This document shows, piece after piece, positions 37,557 through 45,523 of a stretch of 64,000 nucleotides of DNA (position 1 is its first letter; every line of letters starts with the position of its first letter). The translations under genes were made by a program, and so were the position numbers. The notes under the pieces are model-generated. The model was not told the DNA's origin. It saw only the letters and a program-made list of their open reading frames with translations, and did no database searches. Source of the DNA: Coriobacteriaceae bacterium (GTDB lineage: Bacteria; Actinomycetota; Coriobacteriia; Coriobacteriales; Coriobacteriaceae); NCBI GenBank assembly GCA_902364645.1, contig CABJEP010000003.1, positions 62,001-126,000 on the forward strand. The letters are read 5' to 3'.

Positions 37557-38240
37557 ATGTCCGATTCGAGCGACAGTTCCAAGCCGCGACCCAAGGCCGC
37601 GGCCGTTCCGCACTACACGGTGGGCGAGGAGATTATGAACTCCGTCACCCATGGTGTCGGCTGCTTGCTGGGTATTGCGGGTCTGGTGCTCCTGATCGTA
37701 TTCGCTGCACTGCGCGGCGGTGGCCCGGCCCACATGGCCGCGGCAATTGTCTATGGCGTCAGCATCATCCTCGAATACCTAGCCTCCACGCTCTACCATG
37801 CGATTCAACCCGCGCGCGCCAAGCGCGTGTTTCGCATCATCGACCACAGCTGCATCTACCTGCTCATAGCCGGCAGCTATACGCCGTTTTGCCTCATCAC
37901 GCTCGCAAACGACGGCGGCGCTGCGCTGTTCTTCGCCGTATGGGCCATCGCCATTATCGGCATCGCCCTCGAGTGCTTTATGCGCGAGCGCCAGCCGCAC
38001 TGGGTAAGCGGCCTGGTCTACCTGCTGATGGGCTGGCTCGTTGTCTTTAAGCTGCCCGAGCTCGTGTCGCTGCTCAACCCCGTGGCACTTGCCCTGCTCG
38101 CTGTCGGCGGCGTGTGCTATACCGTGGGCGTGCCGTTCTACATCGCCAAAAACGTGCGCTATCTGCATAGTGTGTTTCACCTGTGGGTGCTCGCCGGCAG
38201 CATCTTCCAGTTCATGGCGGTGATTCTCTTCGTAATTTAG
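37557..38240 (+). CDS. Hemolysin III / PAQR-family membrane protein
   Basis: 227 aa from the ATG at 37557, ten bases after GGAGGA; the longer frame from TTG 37539 would run through that ribosome site. Seven predicted helices and the family motifs: VTHGVGCLLG (helix 1), STLYHAI (helix 2), DHSCIYLLIAGSYTPF (helix 3) and the final FHLWVLAGSIFQFMA with the last conserved His. These histidines form the zinc site in PAQR proteins. Not necessarily a toxin; bacterial members are thought to act in membrane lipid homeostasis. Confidence 0.9.
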   Translation: MSDSSDSSKPRPKAAAVPHYTVGEEIMNSVTHGVGCLLGIAGLVLLIVFAALRGGGPAHMAAAIVYGVSIILEYLASTLYHAIQPARAKRVFRIIDHSCIYLLIAGSYTPFCLITLANDGGAALFFAVWAIAIIGIALECFMRERQPHWVSGLVYLLMGWLVVFKLPELVSLLNPVALALLAVGGVCYTVGVPFYIAKNVRYLHSVFHLWVLAGSIFQFMAVILFVI

Positions 38241-38350
38241 CGACCACGCCTGCGCGCCCGCGTCCTCGTTTGGGCGCCGGTGCAATTGCCGTATCCGTCA
38301 TCAACGTTTTGACCTGACGTCCCGAATCTTGGAGGTTCGAGAAACTCCCG

Positions 38351-39724
38351 ATGGACATAACCATCTCCCTTATCACTACCCTCGTTTTGACCCTCATCAA
38401 CGGCTACTTCTCTATGTCCGAGATGGCGCTCACCACGGCCAAGCGCGCCGTGCTGGAGCATGAGGCCGAGGAAGGCGACAAGCGCGCCGAGCGTGCCATT
38501 AAGCTGGCTGCCGACTCCGACCAGCTGCTCGCCACCATCCAGGTCGCCATCACGCTCGTGGGCTTCGCCTCGTCCGCCGTTGCCTCGACGAGCCTGTCCG
38601 ACCCGCTCGCCACGTGGCTCATGAGCTTTGGCATCGCGCCGCTCTCCGCCATCGCGCGCGGCCTGGCGCCGGTCATCATCACCGTCGCCGTCGCCTTTGT
38701 GTCCATCGTGATCGGCGAGCTCGTGCCCAAGCGCATCGGCCTTGCTAACGCCGAGGGCGTATCCAAGCAGGTCGTGGGACCGCTCTCCGTATTCCAAAAG
38801 ATCGCCCGTCCGCTCGTGTGGCTGACTGGCGCTTGCTCCGATGGCCTGGCCCGCATCTTGCGTATCAAGAGTGCCGACGACCGTCAGAACGTCTCGGAGG
38901 AAGAGATCAAGTACATGGTCTCGGAGCAGGACGACCTGCTCGACGAGGAAAAGCGCATGATCCACGAGATCTTCGACCTGGGCGACACCGTTGCCCGCGA
39001 GGTCATGGTGCCGCGCGTGGACACCACCATGTGCGAGGACGACGAGACGGTCGCCGACGTGTTGTCCACCATGCGCCAGACCGGCTTCAGCCGCATCCCC
39101 GTCTATCACGAGGACCCCGACAACGTCGCGGGCATCGCGCACATCAAGGACCTGATCCAGCCCGCGCTCGATGGCAAGGGCGACCAGCCCATCGCCGGCT
39201 TTTTGCGCGACGCCACCTTTGTGCCCGACACCAAGGACATCCTGCCGCTGCTGTCCGAGATGCAGACCTCGCACGACCAGATCGTGGTCGTCGTGGATGA
39301 GTACGGCGGCACGGCCGGCATCATCACCATCGAGGACATCGTCGAGGAGATCGTGGGCGAGATCGAGGACGAGTTCGACCCCGACAACAAGTACCTCACG
39401 CGCCTTTCGCGCCGCGAGTGGCTCGTCGATGGGCGTTTTTCGTGCGATGACGCGATTGAGCTTGGTTGGCCGCTCGAGGAAAGCGATGATTATGAGACCA
39501 TCGCCGGCTGGATTTTGGAGCTTTGCGACTCGGTGCCCGACATCGGAGAGGTGTTTGAGGTCGCGGGGTACAAGTTTAAAGTGCAGTCGATGCGTGGCCA
39601 GCGCATCTCGCTCATTCGCGTGATCGCTCCGGCCGAAACCGATAAGAAGGATTCCGAGTCTTCGGCAGAGAAGCCGGCGGCGTCGGGTGCGGGCTCTGTG
39701 GATCCGCACGATGGCGACGAGTAG
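38351..39724 (+). CDS. CNNM/CorC-type transporter (hemolysin C family)
   Basis: 457 aa. DUF21/CNNM membrane domain (~1-190, helices at ~5-25, 65-90, 95-120 and 130-150), a CBS pair (~205-340, REVMVPRVDTTMCEDDE...FSRIPVYHE and DEYGGTAGIITIEDIVEEIVGEIEDEFD), and a C-terminal CorC/HlyC domain. Related proteins take part in Mg2+ or Na+ transport, which fits the MgtE-like and NRAMP-like genes about 4 kb downstream. The GGAGG is about 15 bases from the ATG, longer than usual. Ends in a low-complexity acidic tail. Confidence 0.9.
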   Translation: MDITISLITTLVLTLINGYFSMSEMALTTAKRAVLEHEAEEGDKRAERAIKLAADSDQLLATIQVAITLVGFASSAVASTSLSDPLATWLMSFGIAPLSAIARGLAPVIITVAVAFVSIVIGELVPKRIGLANAEGVSKQVVGPLSVFQKIARPLVWLTGACSDGLARILRIKSADDRQNVSEEEIKYMVSEQDDLLDEEKRMIHEIFDLGDTVAREVMVPRVDTTMCEDDETVADVLSTMRQTGFSRIPVYHEDPDNVAGIAHIKDLIQPALDGKGDQPIAGFLRDATFVPDTKDILPLLSEMQTSHDQIVVVVDEYGGTAGIITIEDIVEEIVGEIEDEFDPDNKYLTRLSRREWLVDGRFSCDDAIELGWPLEESDDYETIAGWILELCDSVPDIGEVFEVAGYKFKVQSMRGQRISLIRVIAPAETDKKDSESSAEKPAASGAGSVDPHDGDE

Positions 39725-39748
39725 GACAAGGAAGAGTAGGGGAGAGTT

Positions 39749-40582
39749 ATGGCAGGCCTGTTCAACATCCTTAAGGTCACCGTCAGCGAGGACAAGATCT
39801 GTGCGCATGTGCTGGTGAACCCCGGCATGCCGCTCATGACCTCGGAGGACATCGAGGCCACGGCGCGCGTGTACTACCTGGTACCGGCGATTGCCAAGCA
39901 CCTGTGCCTGGGCGATTCCGGCCGCGAGTTCCAGGACTGCATGGGTCAGACCGAGCTCTGCCACCTGCTGGAGCACGTGACGGTCGAGCTCATGAACGAG
40001 ACCGGTCTTGCCGGTAGCATCTCGTGCGGCCGCACGCGCGTAAGCGAGCATGACGAGCGTGTCTTTGAGGTCGAGCTTTCGTGTCCCGACGACGCACTGG
40101 CCATCGGTGCGCTGTCGTCGGCCACCTTTATGATGGACTGGGCGTACCTGCACGCCGACCAGCCTGCCCCCGACGTGGAAGGCACGGTCGCGGGCCTGCG
40201 CAACCTGGTGCTGGGCATGCGCGCCGAGGCCGAGGGCAAGGATCCTCACGAGGCCGTCGCTGCTGCGAACGGCGAAGATGCTGCCGAGGACGAGGGCGCT
40301 GACGAGGGCGATGTGCCGGTCGACGCCGAGCCCGTTGCCGATGCGACCGCCGAGCCCGTTCCCACCGAGCCCCAGGGCGTCCCCAACTTTGACGACGAGC
40401 CCCAGGTGGCGATTGATACCGAGGGCGCGGTTGCCGAGAACCACGAGGCCTCCGCTGCCGTCTTTGGCGGTGCGGCGACGGTTCCGGCAGGACCTGCGCA
40501 TGAGGGCGGCCTGCCACTCGTGGACGGCGCCGGCGAGGACCCGGGTGCCACGGTGGCCATGCCGGCTATGCCTCAGGAGTAG
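39749..40582 (+). CDS. Unknown protein with a domain like the cyanophycin synthetase N-terminus
   Basis: 277 aa. Residues ~1-160 resemble, by eye, the N-domain of cyanophycin synthetases around CHLLEHVTVELMNETG. Residues ~165-277 are an acidic Ala/Asp/Glu/Pro-rich tail of low complexity. There is no ATP-grasp or Mur-ligase domain, so it cannot make cyanophycin by itself. Start 24 bases after the CNNM gene, probably the same operon. Similarity is from motif recognition only. Confidence 0.7.
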   Translation: MAGLFNILKVTVSEDKICAHVLVNPGMPLMTSEDIEATARVYYLVPAIAKHLCLGDSGREFQDCMGQTELCHLLEHVTVELMNETGLAGSISCGRTRVSEHDERVFEVELSCPDDALAIGALSSATFMMDWAYLHADQPAPDVEGTVAGLRNLVLGMRAEAEGKDPHEAVAAANGEDAAEDEGADEGDVPVDAEPVADATAEPVPTEPQGVPNFDDEPQVAIDTEGAVAENHEASAAVFGGAATVPAGPAHEGGLPLVDGAGEDPGATVAMPAMPQE

Positions 40583-40661
40583 GCCTACGCGTTTATCACC
40601 ATCACGTACCTGCGCCTTTGCCGTACGCAGATGAGCGGAGCGGCAAGTGATGCGCTGCGGG

Positions 40662-40667
40662 TATAAT
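40662..40667 (+). promoter_or_regulatory. TATAAT -10 box before the YtxH gene
   Basis: A perfect TATAAT, 52 bases before the start codon. No good -35 hexamer was found at 17 bases. Confidence 0.5.
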
Positions 40668-40718
40668 GGACAGCATTCAAACGGTGGGCACCGACGTGCC
40701 CGCAGGAGAGGAATGATC

Positions 40719-41108
40719 ATGGGTAAGACTTTCAGCTTTGTCTCCGGCGCACTTTTTGGTGCCGCTGCCGGCGCTATTATCGGTGTTGCTCTGGCCCCGC
40801 GCTCGGGCGCCGAGACCCGCGCCATGGCTGCCGATATCGCCAACGACGCCTGGGACAATATGCGCGACACCTACGAGCACAGCGCCGAGGAGGCCCGTGC
40901 TGCGGTGAATGACTTTGGCCCGATGGTCGACGCCAAGACCGACGACCTGCGCGCCAAGGTCGACCTGGCCCGCGAGCGCATGGACCAGCTGCGCGAGCAG
41001 CTCAACGACGCCATTTCGGGTGGCAACGTGACGCCTGCCGCCGACGTCATGGTCGAGAACGCCGTCGAGGCTGATGCCGAGGCTGCGGAGCCCTCGACCG
41101 AGGCATAA
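40719..41108 (+). CDS. YtxH-domain protein
   Basis: 129 aa from the second of two in-frame ATGs (40719), eight bases after AGGAGAGG; the ATG at 40713 is too close. Typical start FSFVSGALFGAAAGAIIGVALAPRSGAETR: a short glycine-rich membrane helix followed by the APRSG motif. The rest is a charged amphipathic helix (~40-105) and an acidic tail. YtxH proteins are small membrane-tethered, general-stress-associated proteins. Its stop overlaps the next start by one base. Confidence 0.85.
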   Translation: MGKTFSFVSGALFGAAAGAIIGVALAPRSGAETRAMAADIANDAWDNMRDTYEHSAEEARAAVNDFGPMVDAKTDDLRAKVDLARERMDQLREQLNDAISGGNVTPAADVMVENAVEADAEAAEPSTEA

Positions 41109-41863
41109 TGCGCGCCGGGGATTTTGTCGGCGCCAAGATCTATCGCAAGCCTGCCGAGGACAAGCGCACCAAAAAGGACGGCACGCCGCGCAGCCCTAAA
41201 AAGCTCGGAAAGATTCACTTTCCGGTCTTTACCCCGGGCGGTACGCGCGTGGTCGGCTTTATGGTCCGCCAGTCCGATATCGCGGGCATGATCGAGCGTC
41301 CCGACCGATTCGTAGCGCTCGACGCCATTGGTGTCTACGAGGGCGCCATCGCGGTTGACGACGTCAAGGGCACCTACGATACCGCTGCGGCCAAGCGCCT
41401 CGACATCAACCTGGACGATTGCATCATCTGGGTCGGTATGGACGTGCGCACGGAATCGGGCGACGTCGTGGGCTATTGCTCGGACGTTGAGTTCAAGCCG
41501 CGCTCGGGCATCGTGCAGGCATTCTATGTGACCGCCGGCGCTGCTTCGAGTGTTTTGGTTGGTGACACGCAGGTGCCGCCGACGATGCTGCGCGGCTACG
41601 AGAACGGCGCGATGGTCGTCTCGGACGAGGTCAAGTCGCTCGGGTATTCGGGCGGTGCGGCTGCCAAGGCCGCCGAGGCCAGCGTCGTGGTGGGCGACAA
41701 GGTCAAAAAGGGCGCCAAGGTGCTCGATGACAAGGGATCGGTCGCCGTGGACAAGGGCAGCCGCGCACTGGGCAAGCAGCTCGGCAAGACGCGCGGTATG
41801 TTCAAGGCCTTTAAGGACGAATACCAAAAGGCGAGCGGAGGCTCGTCAAAAGCTACAAAATAG
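41108..41863 (+). CDS. PRC-barrel domain protein
   Basis: 251 aa. Contains two stretches that read as PRC-barrel: KLGKIHFPVFTPGGTRVVGF (~35-55) and ESGDVVGYCSDVEFKPRSG (~117-135). The last 80 residues are Lys/Ala-rich, with a pseudo-repeat of VGDKVKKGAKVLDDKGS. Overlaps the YtxH stop (TAATG), so the two are coupled. A PRC-barrel also starts the MgtE-like protein downstream. Function unknown. Confidence 0.75.
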   Translation: MRAGDFVGAKIYRKPAEDKRTKKDGTPRSPKKLGKIHFPVFTPGGTRVVGFMVRQSDIAGMIERPDRFVALDAIGVYEGAIAVDDVKGTYDTAAAKRLDINLDDCIIWVGMDVRTESGDVVGYCSDVEFKPRSGIVQAFYVTAGAASSVLVGDTQVPPTMLRGYENGAMVVSDEVKSLGYSGGAAAKAAEASVVVGDKVKKGAKVLDDKGSVAVDKGSRALGKQLGKTRGMFKAFKDEYQKASGGSSKATK

Positions 41864-41884
41864 CGACGTACCAAATGATGGGAG

Positions 41885-41914
41885 GCAAGCCGGAGACCTG
41901 TTGCTCCGGCTTGC
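41885..41914 (+). terminator. Hairpin after the YtxH/PRC pair
   Basis: Perfect 11-bp stem GCAAGCCGGAG/CTCCGGCTTGC followed by TGTGTTTAT, a weak U-tract. Confidence 0.65.
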
Positions 41915-41935
41915 TGTGTTTATGGGGGAGGGCAC

Positions 41936-43342
41936 ATGCGCCAAAACGGATCCAACTTAAACGGGCGTTCGGGTGCGCGTCCGACGGCGCGCCGCGACCT
42001 GGGGCAGCTGCCCAGCGGTCAGCGCCGCCGTCACCGTAAGCCCGGCGCGATGTATCTCAACCATAGCCGCGGCTTTAGCGATCGCAGCGCGCGCATCGGC
42101 AACAGCCGCACACCCCGTCGTTCGTCTCGCCTGCCCTACGCGCTCATCGCCGTGGGTTGCGCGCTCGTGCTGTTTATCGCTGCCGTCGTGGGCTACGTCA
42201 ACCGCAGTGTGGACGTGGAGCTCAACGGCCAGAAGACAGCGGTGCGTGTGGGCTCTACGCTGCAGAATCTCATCGACGACCAGGAGTTGACTGACACCTA
42301 CGACGCAGGCGACCTGCTGGCCGTCGATGACAGCGTGCTCAAGCGCCATGGGGGCGAAAAGCTGTCGGTGAAGGTCGACGGCAAGCGCGTGAAGCAGGGC
42401 AAATGGGATAGCCGCGAACTTGAGGGCGGCGAGAAGGTGACGGTCAAGGATGGCCGTAACACCTACGAGAAGCACGAGGTTCAGGCTACGGTTATCGAGC
42501 CCAAGCTCAAGGTCGAGGGTACGGGCGCTATCGAGTATGTGCAGACGTGGGGTGTCCAGGGCCGCTCCGAGGTGTGGGTCGGCGAGCAATCGGGCAAGAC
42601 ACAGGACCGCGGCGAGGTCGTGCCCGCCACCGATTGCGTCGTTGCGTGCGCCAGCGTGGCGCCCAAGGGCAACAAAAAGTACGTGGCGCTGACGTTTGAC
42701 GAGGGTCCGAGCAGCGCTACCAAGCAGATCTTGCAGGTACTCAAGGAAAAGGGCGTCACCGCGACGTTCTTCCTGTCGGGCGATGCGGCCGAGGCATCGC
42801 CTGCCACGGCCAAGGCGATTGTCGATGCCGGGTGCGAGATCGGATCCAACAGCTACAGCGACGATTCGCTCAAGGGTCAGGACCGTGAGGCGGTACGCGA
42901 ACAGATCACGAAAGGCACCGATGCGATTAAGTCGGCGACCGGCGTGAAGACGATGCTGCTGCGTGCTCCCTACGCTGCCTTTGACGAGCAAAACTGGATT
43001 GATGCGATGGACCTGGTCTCCGCCGTGGTCTCGTGGAATATTGACTCGGGCGACTGGCTGCTCAACGGTGCCGACGAGCAGGTCTCGACGGTGCTCGATT
43101 CGGTGACGCCGGGCAATATCGTGCTGCTCACCGATAGAGACGAATGCGCCGAGCAGACGCTCGAGGCGCTGCCGCAGATTATCGACGGCCTCATTGCCGA
43201 CGGCTACAAGATCGTGACGCTCAGCGACCTGGTCAAGACGGACGCGTCGCTGAGCAAAAAGCTCACCTCGCTGACGAAGGTCACCATGCCCAAGGATGCC
43301 GTGTTCCCCCAACTTGCCGAGGACAACGACACCACAGAGTAG
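41936..43342 (+). CDS. Polysaccharide-deacetylase-like protein lacking metal ligands
   Basis: 468 aa. A basic cytoplasmic N-terminus (~1-65), one membrane helix (~68-88) and an external part. Residues ~90-185 look like the small ubiquitin-like DUF348 domain of YabE/resuscitation-type proteins (VDVELNGQKTAVRVGSTLQNLI). The C-terminal domain (~240-450) has the NodB/CE4 fold, but its motifs are altered: TFDEGP for TFDDGP, EIGSNSYSD where the family has EIGNHTYSH, and LLTDRD where LLHD is usual. So all three metal ligands are changed, two His being lost. Probably a non-catalytic or metal-independent glycan-binding protein. ATG follows GGGGGAGG. Confidence 0.85.
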   Translation: MRQNGSNLNGRSGARPTARRDLGQLPSGQRRRHRKPGAMYLNHSRGFSDRSARIGNSRTPRRSSRLPYALIAVGCALVLFIAAVVGYVNRSVDVELNGQKTAVRVGSTLQNLIDDQELTDTYDAGDLLAVDDSVLKRHGGEKLSVKVDGKRVKQGKWDSRELEGGEKVTVKDGRNTYEKHEVQATVIEPKLKVEGTGAIEYVQTWGVQGRSEVWVGEQSGKTQDRGEVVPATDCVVACASVAPKGNKKYVALTFDEGPSSATKQILQVLKEKGVTATFFLSGDAAEASPATAKAIVDAGCEIGSNSYSDDSLKGQDREAVREQITKGTDAIKSATGVKTMLLRAPYAAFDEQNWIDAMDLVSAVVSWNIDSGDWLLNGADEQVSTVLDSVTPGNIVLLTDRDECAEQTLEALPQIIDGLIADGYKIVTLSDLVKTDASLSKKLTSLTKVTMPKDAVFPQLAEDNDTTE

Positions 43343-43350
43343 TTATTGGG

Positions 43351-43379
43351 TAGTCATTTAAGAACGTCCCCAATGACTA
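43351..43379 (-). repeat. Inverted 29-bp copy of the 91-bp repeat start
   Basis: The reverse complement matches the first 29 bases of the repeats at 31018 and 34716 with one difference from each. It shows the element is dispersed rather than limited to the ABC operon. Confidence 0.7.
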
Positions 43380-43456
43380 TGTCACGGATGCGTCAGCGTT
43401 TGGTATGCCTGCAATGTGCAGCGCATAAATTCGATGCCGCAGGGCGATGCTGATGC

Positions 43457-43670
43457 TATAGTTACTGCGGTTAATGAGGGTCAAGAGAAAGGTTACAGGT
43501 GAAATCCAAACCTCGACCATACAGTCGATGACCCCATGCAGGTGCTTTTTGCGCATGCACGGGGTGTAAGCGTCGAGCGGCGTGCCGCCCGCGCATGCGT
43601 ATACATATCCAGAAGCCCCCGGACGCCGCACGCGCGGCCGCGTCCGCAGGAATAATGATGGGGAGCACCA
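43457..43670 (+). promoter_or_regulatory. Long structured leader before the MgtE-like gene
   Basis: A plausible -10 (TATAGT, 43457-43462) would give a leader of about 200 nt. Visible hairpins: AGGTT/AACCT (43490-43513), CGAC/GTCG (43514-43527), CCCCATGC/GCAT..GGGG (43532-43564) and GGACGC/GCGTCC (43621-43645), the last just before the GGGGAG ribosome site. It does not show the M-box or yybP-ykoY conserved cores that I know. Candidate cis-regulatory RNA. Confidence 0.45.
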
Positions 43671-45515
43671 TTGAATTATCTGAGTGAGATGCTCAAATTG
43701 CCGGTCTTGGACGTCGACGGCGAAAAGCTCGGCGTGGTCAACGATTTTGGTATTGCTACCGGCGAAGTTTTTCCACACGTGACGTCGCTCGCGTTCCGCG
43801 GTCCCGGCAAGACGCCGTTTATGATCAGCTGGCGCAAATGGGTCGACCGTATCGACGAGACGGGTGTACACCTTAAGACGTCGGCCACCGAAATCCGTTT
43901 TTCGTACCTGCAGCCGACCGAACTCTTGCTTGCCCGCGACGTGCTCAACAAGCAGATCGTCGACACGCAGGGCATGAAGGTCGTGCGCGTAAACGACATC
44001 AAGTTTTCCATGTCGGGCGAAAATCAGCTGCGCCTGCTGGGTGCCGAAGTTGGTGCCCGCGGTCTGCTGCGCGCGATCAGCCCCACGCTCGAGCACGTCG
44101 TCGAGGGCTTTATGAAGCACCTGGGCAAGCCGCTCAGCGAGGACATTATCGCCTGGTCTTACATGGACCTGCTCGATCGCTCGACTAAGAACATCCAGCT
44201 CTCGGTGTCGCACAAGACGCTTGGCGAGCTGCATCCTGCCGACATCGCTGACATCATCGAGCAGCTCGACCCGCGCCTGCGCGCGCAGGTGTTCGCGCAG
44301 CTCGACACGGCACAGGCCGCCGAGGCCATCTCGGAGTTCGATGACGACGAGCTCATGACCGAGATGCTCGAGGGCCTGTCCGATACCGACGCATCGTCGA
44401 TGCTGGCCATGATGGACCCGGACGATGCTGCCGACCTGATCGACGAGCTCGATTATGAGAAGGCCGAGAAGCTCCTGCGCCTGATGGGCGTCAAGGAGGA
44501 GAAGGCGATTCGTAATCTGCTGGGCTACGAGGACAACACCGCCGGCCGTATCATGACCTCGGAGTTTGTCTCGCTGCCCGCCACGGCGACGGTCGGCGAT
44601 GCCATCGAGGCGATTCGCAAACTCGACGAGGACTTCGAGAGCGTCTACTACGTCTATACCGAGGATCCGAGCGGCATGCTGACCGGCGTGCTTTCGCTGC
44701 GCACGCTGATCGTAGCCGACCGCGACGCCACGCTGGGCCAGCTCGCCTATCGCGATCTGGTCTACGTGTCGCCCGACGAGGACCAGGAAGACGTGACGGA
44801 CGAGATGACCAAGTACGACCTGGTTGCCATCCCTGTCTGCGACGAGAACCGTCATATCTTGGGTATCGTGACCTTCGACGACGCCATGGACGTTATCGCC
44901 GAGGAGCATCAGGAGGACCTGCAGATCGCCGGTGTCGGCTCGGGCGATAGCGCGTCGGACGACTCGACGAACGTGCTCAGCTGGTTCGTGCATCGTCAGT
45001 ACTGGGTCGTCGTGTGGGGCATCGCCTCGTGCATTATGGCGACCGTGCTGGGGACGGCGCTGGGCTCCGCGCATCTGGTGGTGTTCCCCATGTGCGCCAT
45101 GCCGCTCGTGCTGCTGGCTGCCTCGCGCATGGTGTCGTTCGTCAAGAACTATTTCCTCGAGTACGACGGTCACGACGACGAGCCCAAACCGTACCTGGGA
45201 TTCTTCTTCCAGAGCACGGGTATGGGCCTGATCCTTTCGCTCGTGACCTACCTGTGCGCGCAGCTGGTGCGCACCGCCGCGTTCCCCGATGCCACTATGT
45301 TTGAGGAGCAGCTCTTTACCGGTTGCTTTAATATCGCTGCCGTCATTTGCCTGGTTGGCAACATGAGCGCCGTGATTTACCTGATGGTGCTGTTCTGGCG
45401 CGATGAGCACGACCTTAACACGTCGGGCACCGCCATGAACGTCATCGCCGTCATGATCTCGTGTGTGGCGTACTGCATCGCCGCGGTGCTGCTCACCATG
45501 TCGGTCATGGGGTAG
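43671..45515 (+). CDS. MgtE-like magnesium transporter with N-terminal PRC-barrel
   Basis: 614 aa from a TTG start; GGGGAG lies five bases upstream and no in-frame ATG fits better. Order: PRC-barrel-like domain (~1-90), MgtE_N superhelix (~170-290, with ELHPADIADIIEQLDPRLR), two CBS domains (~295-420, AGRIMTSEFVSLPATATVGDAIEAIR), then five helices (~440-614). The membrane part lacks the Pro/Gly/Asn-rich signature that I associate with canonical MgtE channels, so ion specificity or even transport is uncertain. Eight bases separate it from the NRAMP-like gene. Confidence 0.85.
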   Translation: MNYLSEMLKLPVLDVDGEKLGVVNDFGIATGEVFPHVTSLAFRGPGKTPFMISWRKWVDRIDETGVHLKTSATEIRFSYLQPTELLLARDVLNKQIVDTQGMKVVRVNDIKFSMSGENQLRLLGAEVGARGLLRAISPTLEHVVEGFMKHLGKPLSEDIIAWSYMDLLDRSTKNIQLSVSHKTLGELHPADIADIIEQLDPRLRAQVFAQLDTAQAAEAISEFDDDELMTEMLEGLSDTDASSMLAMMDPDDAADLIDELDYEKAEKLLRLMGVKEEKAIRNLLGYEDNTAGRIMTSEFVSLPATATVGDAIEAIRKLDEDFESVYYVYTEDPSGMLTGVLSLRTLIVADRDATLGQLAYRDLVYVSPDEDQEDVTDEMTKYDLVAIPVCDENRHILGIVTFDDAMDVIAEEHQEDLQIAGVGSGDSASDDSTNVLSWFVHRQYWVVVWGIASCIMATVLGTALGSAHLVVFPMCAMPLVLLAASRMVSFVKNYFLEYDGHDDEPKPYLGFFFQSTGMGLILSLVTYLCAQLVRTAAFPDATMFEEQLFTGCFNIAAVICLVGNMSAVIYLMVLFWRDEHDLNTSGTAMNVIAVMISCVAYCIAAVLLTMSVMG

Positions 45516-45523
45516 GTGGTCGC

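Noticed and set aside
38237..40870. An 877-codon minus-strand frame across the CNNM and cyanophycin-N-like genes
   Set aside because: Antisense shadow spanning two well-supported plus-strand genes and their gaps.
43380..43670. M-box (ykoK) or yybP-ykoY riboswitch before the MgtE-like gene
   Set aside because: The conserved cores expected for these classes are not visible, so the region is reported only as an unassigned structured leader.
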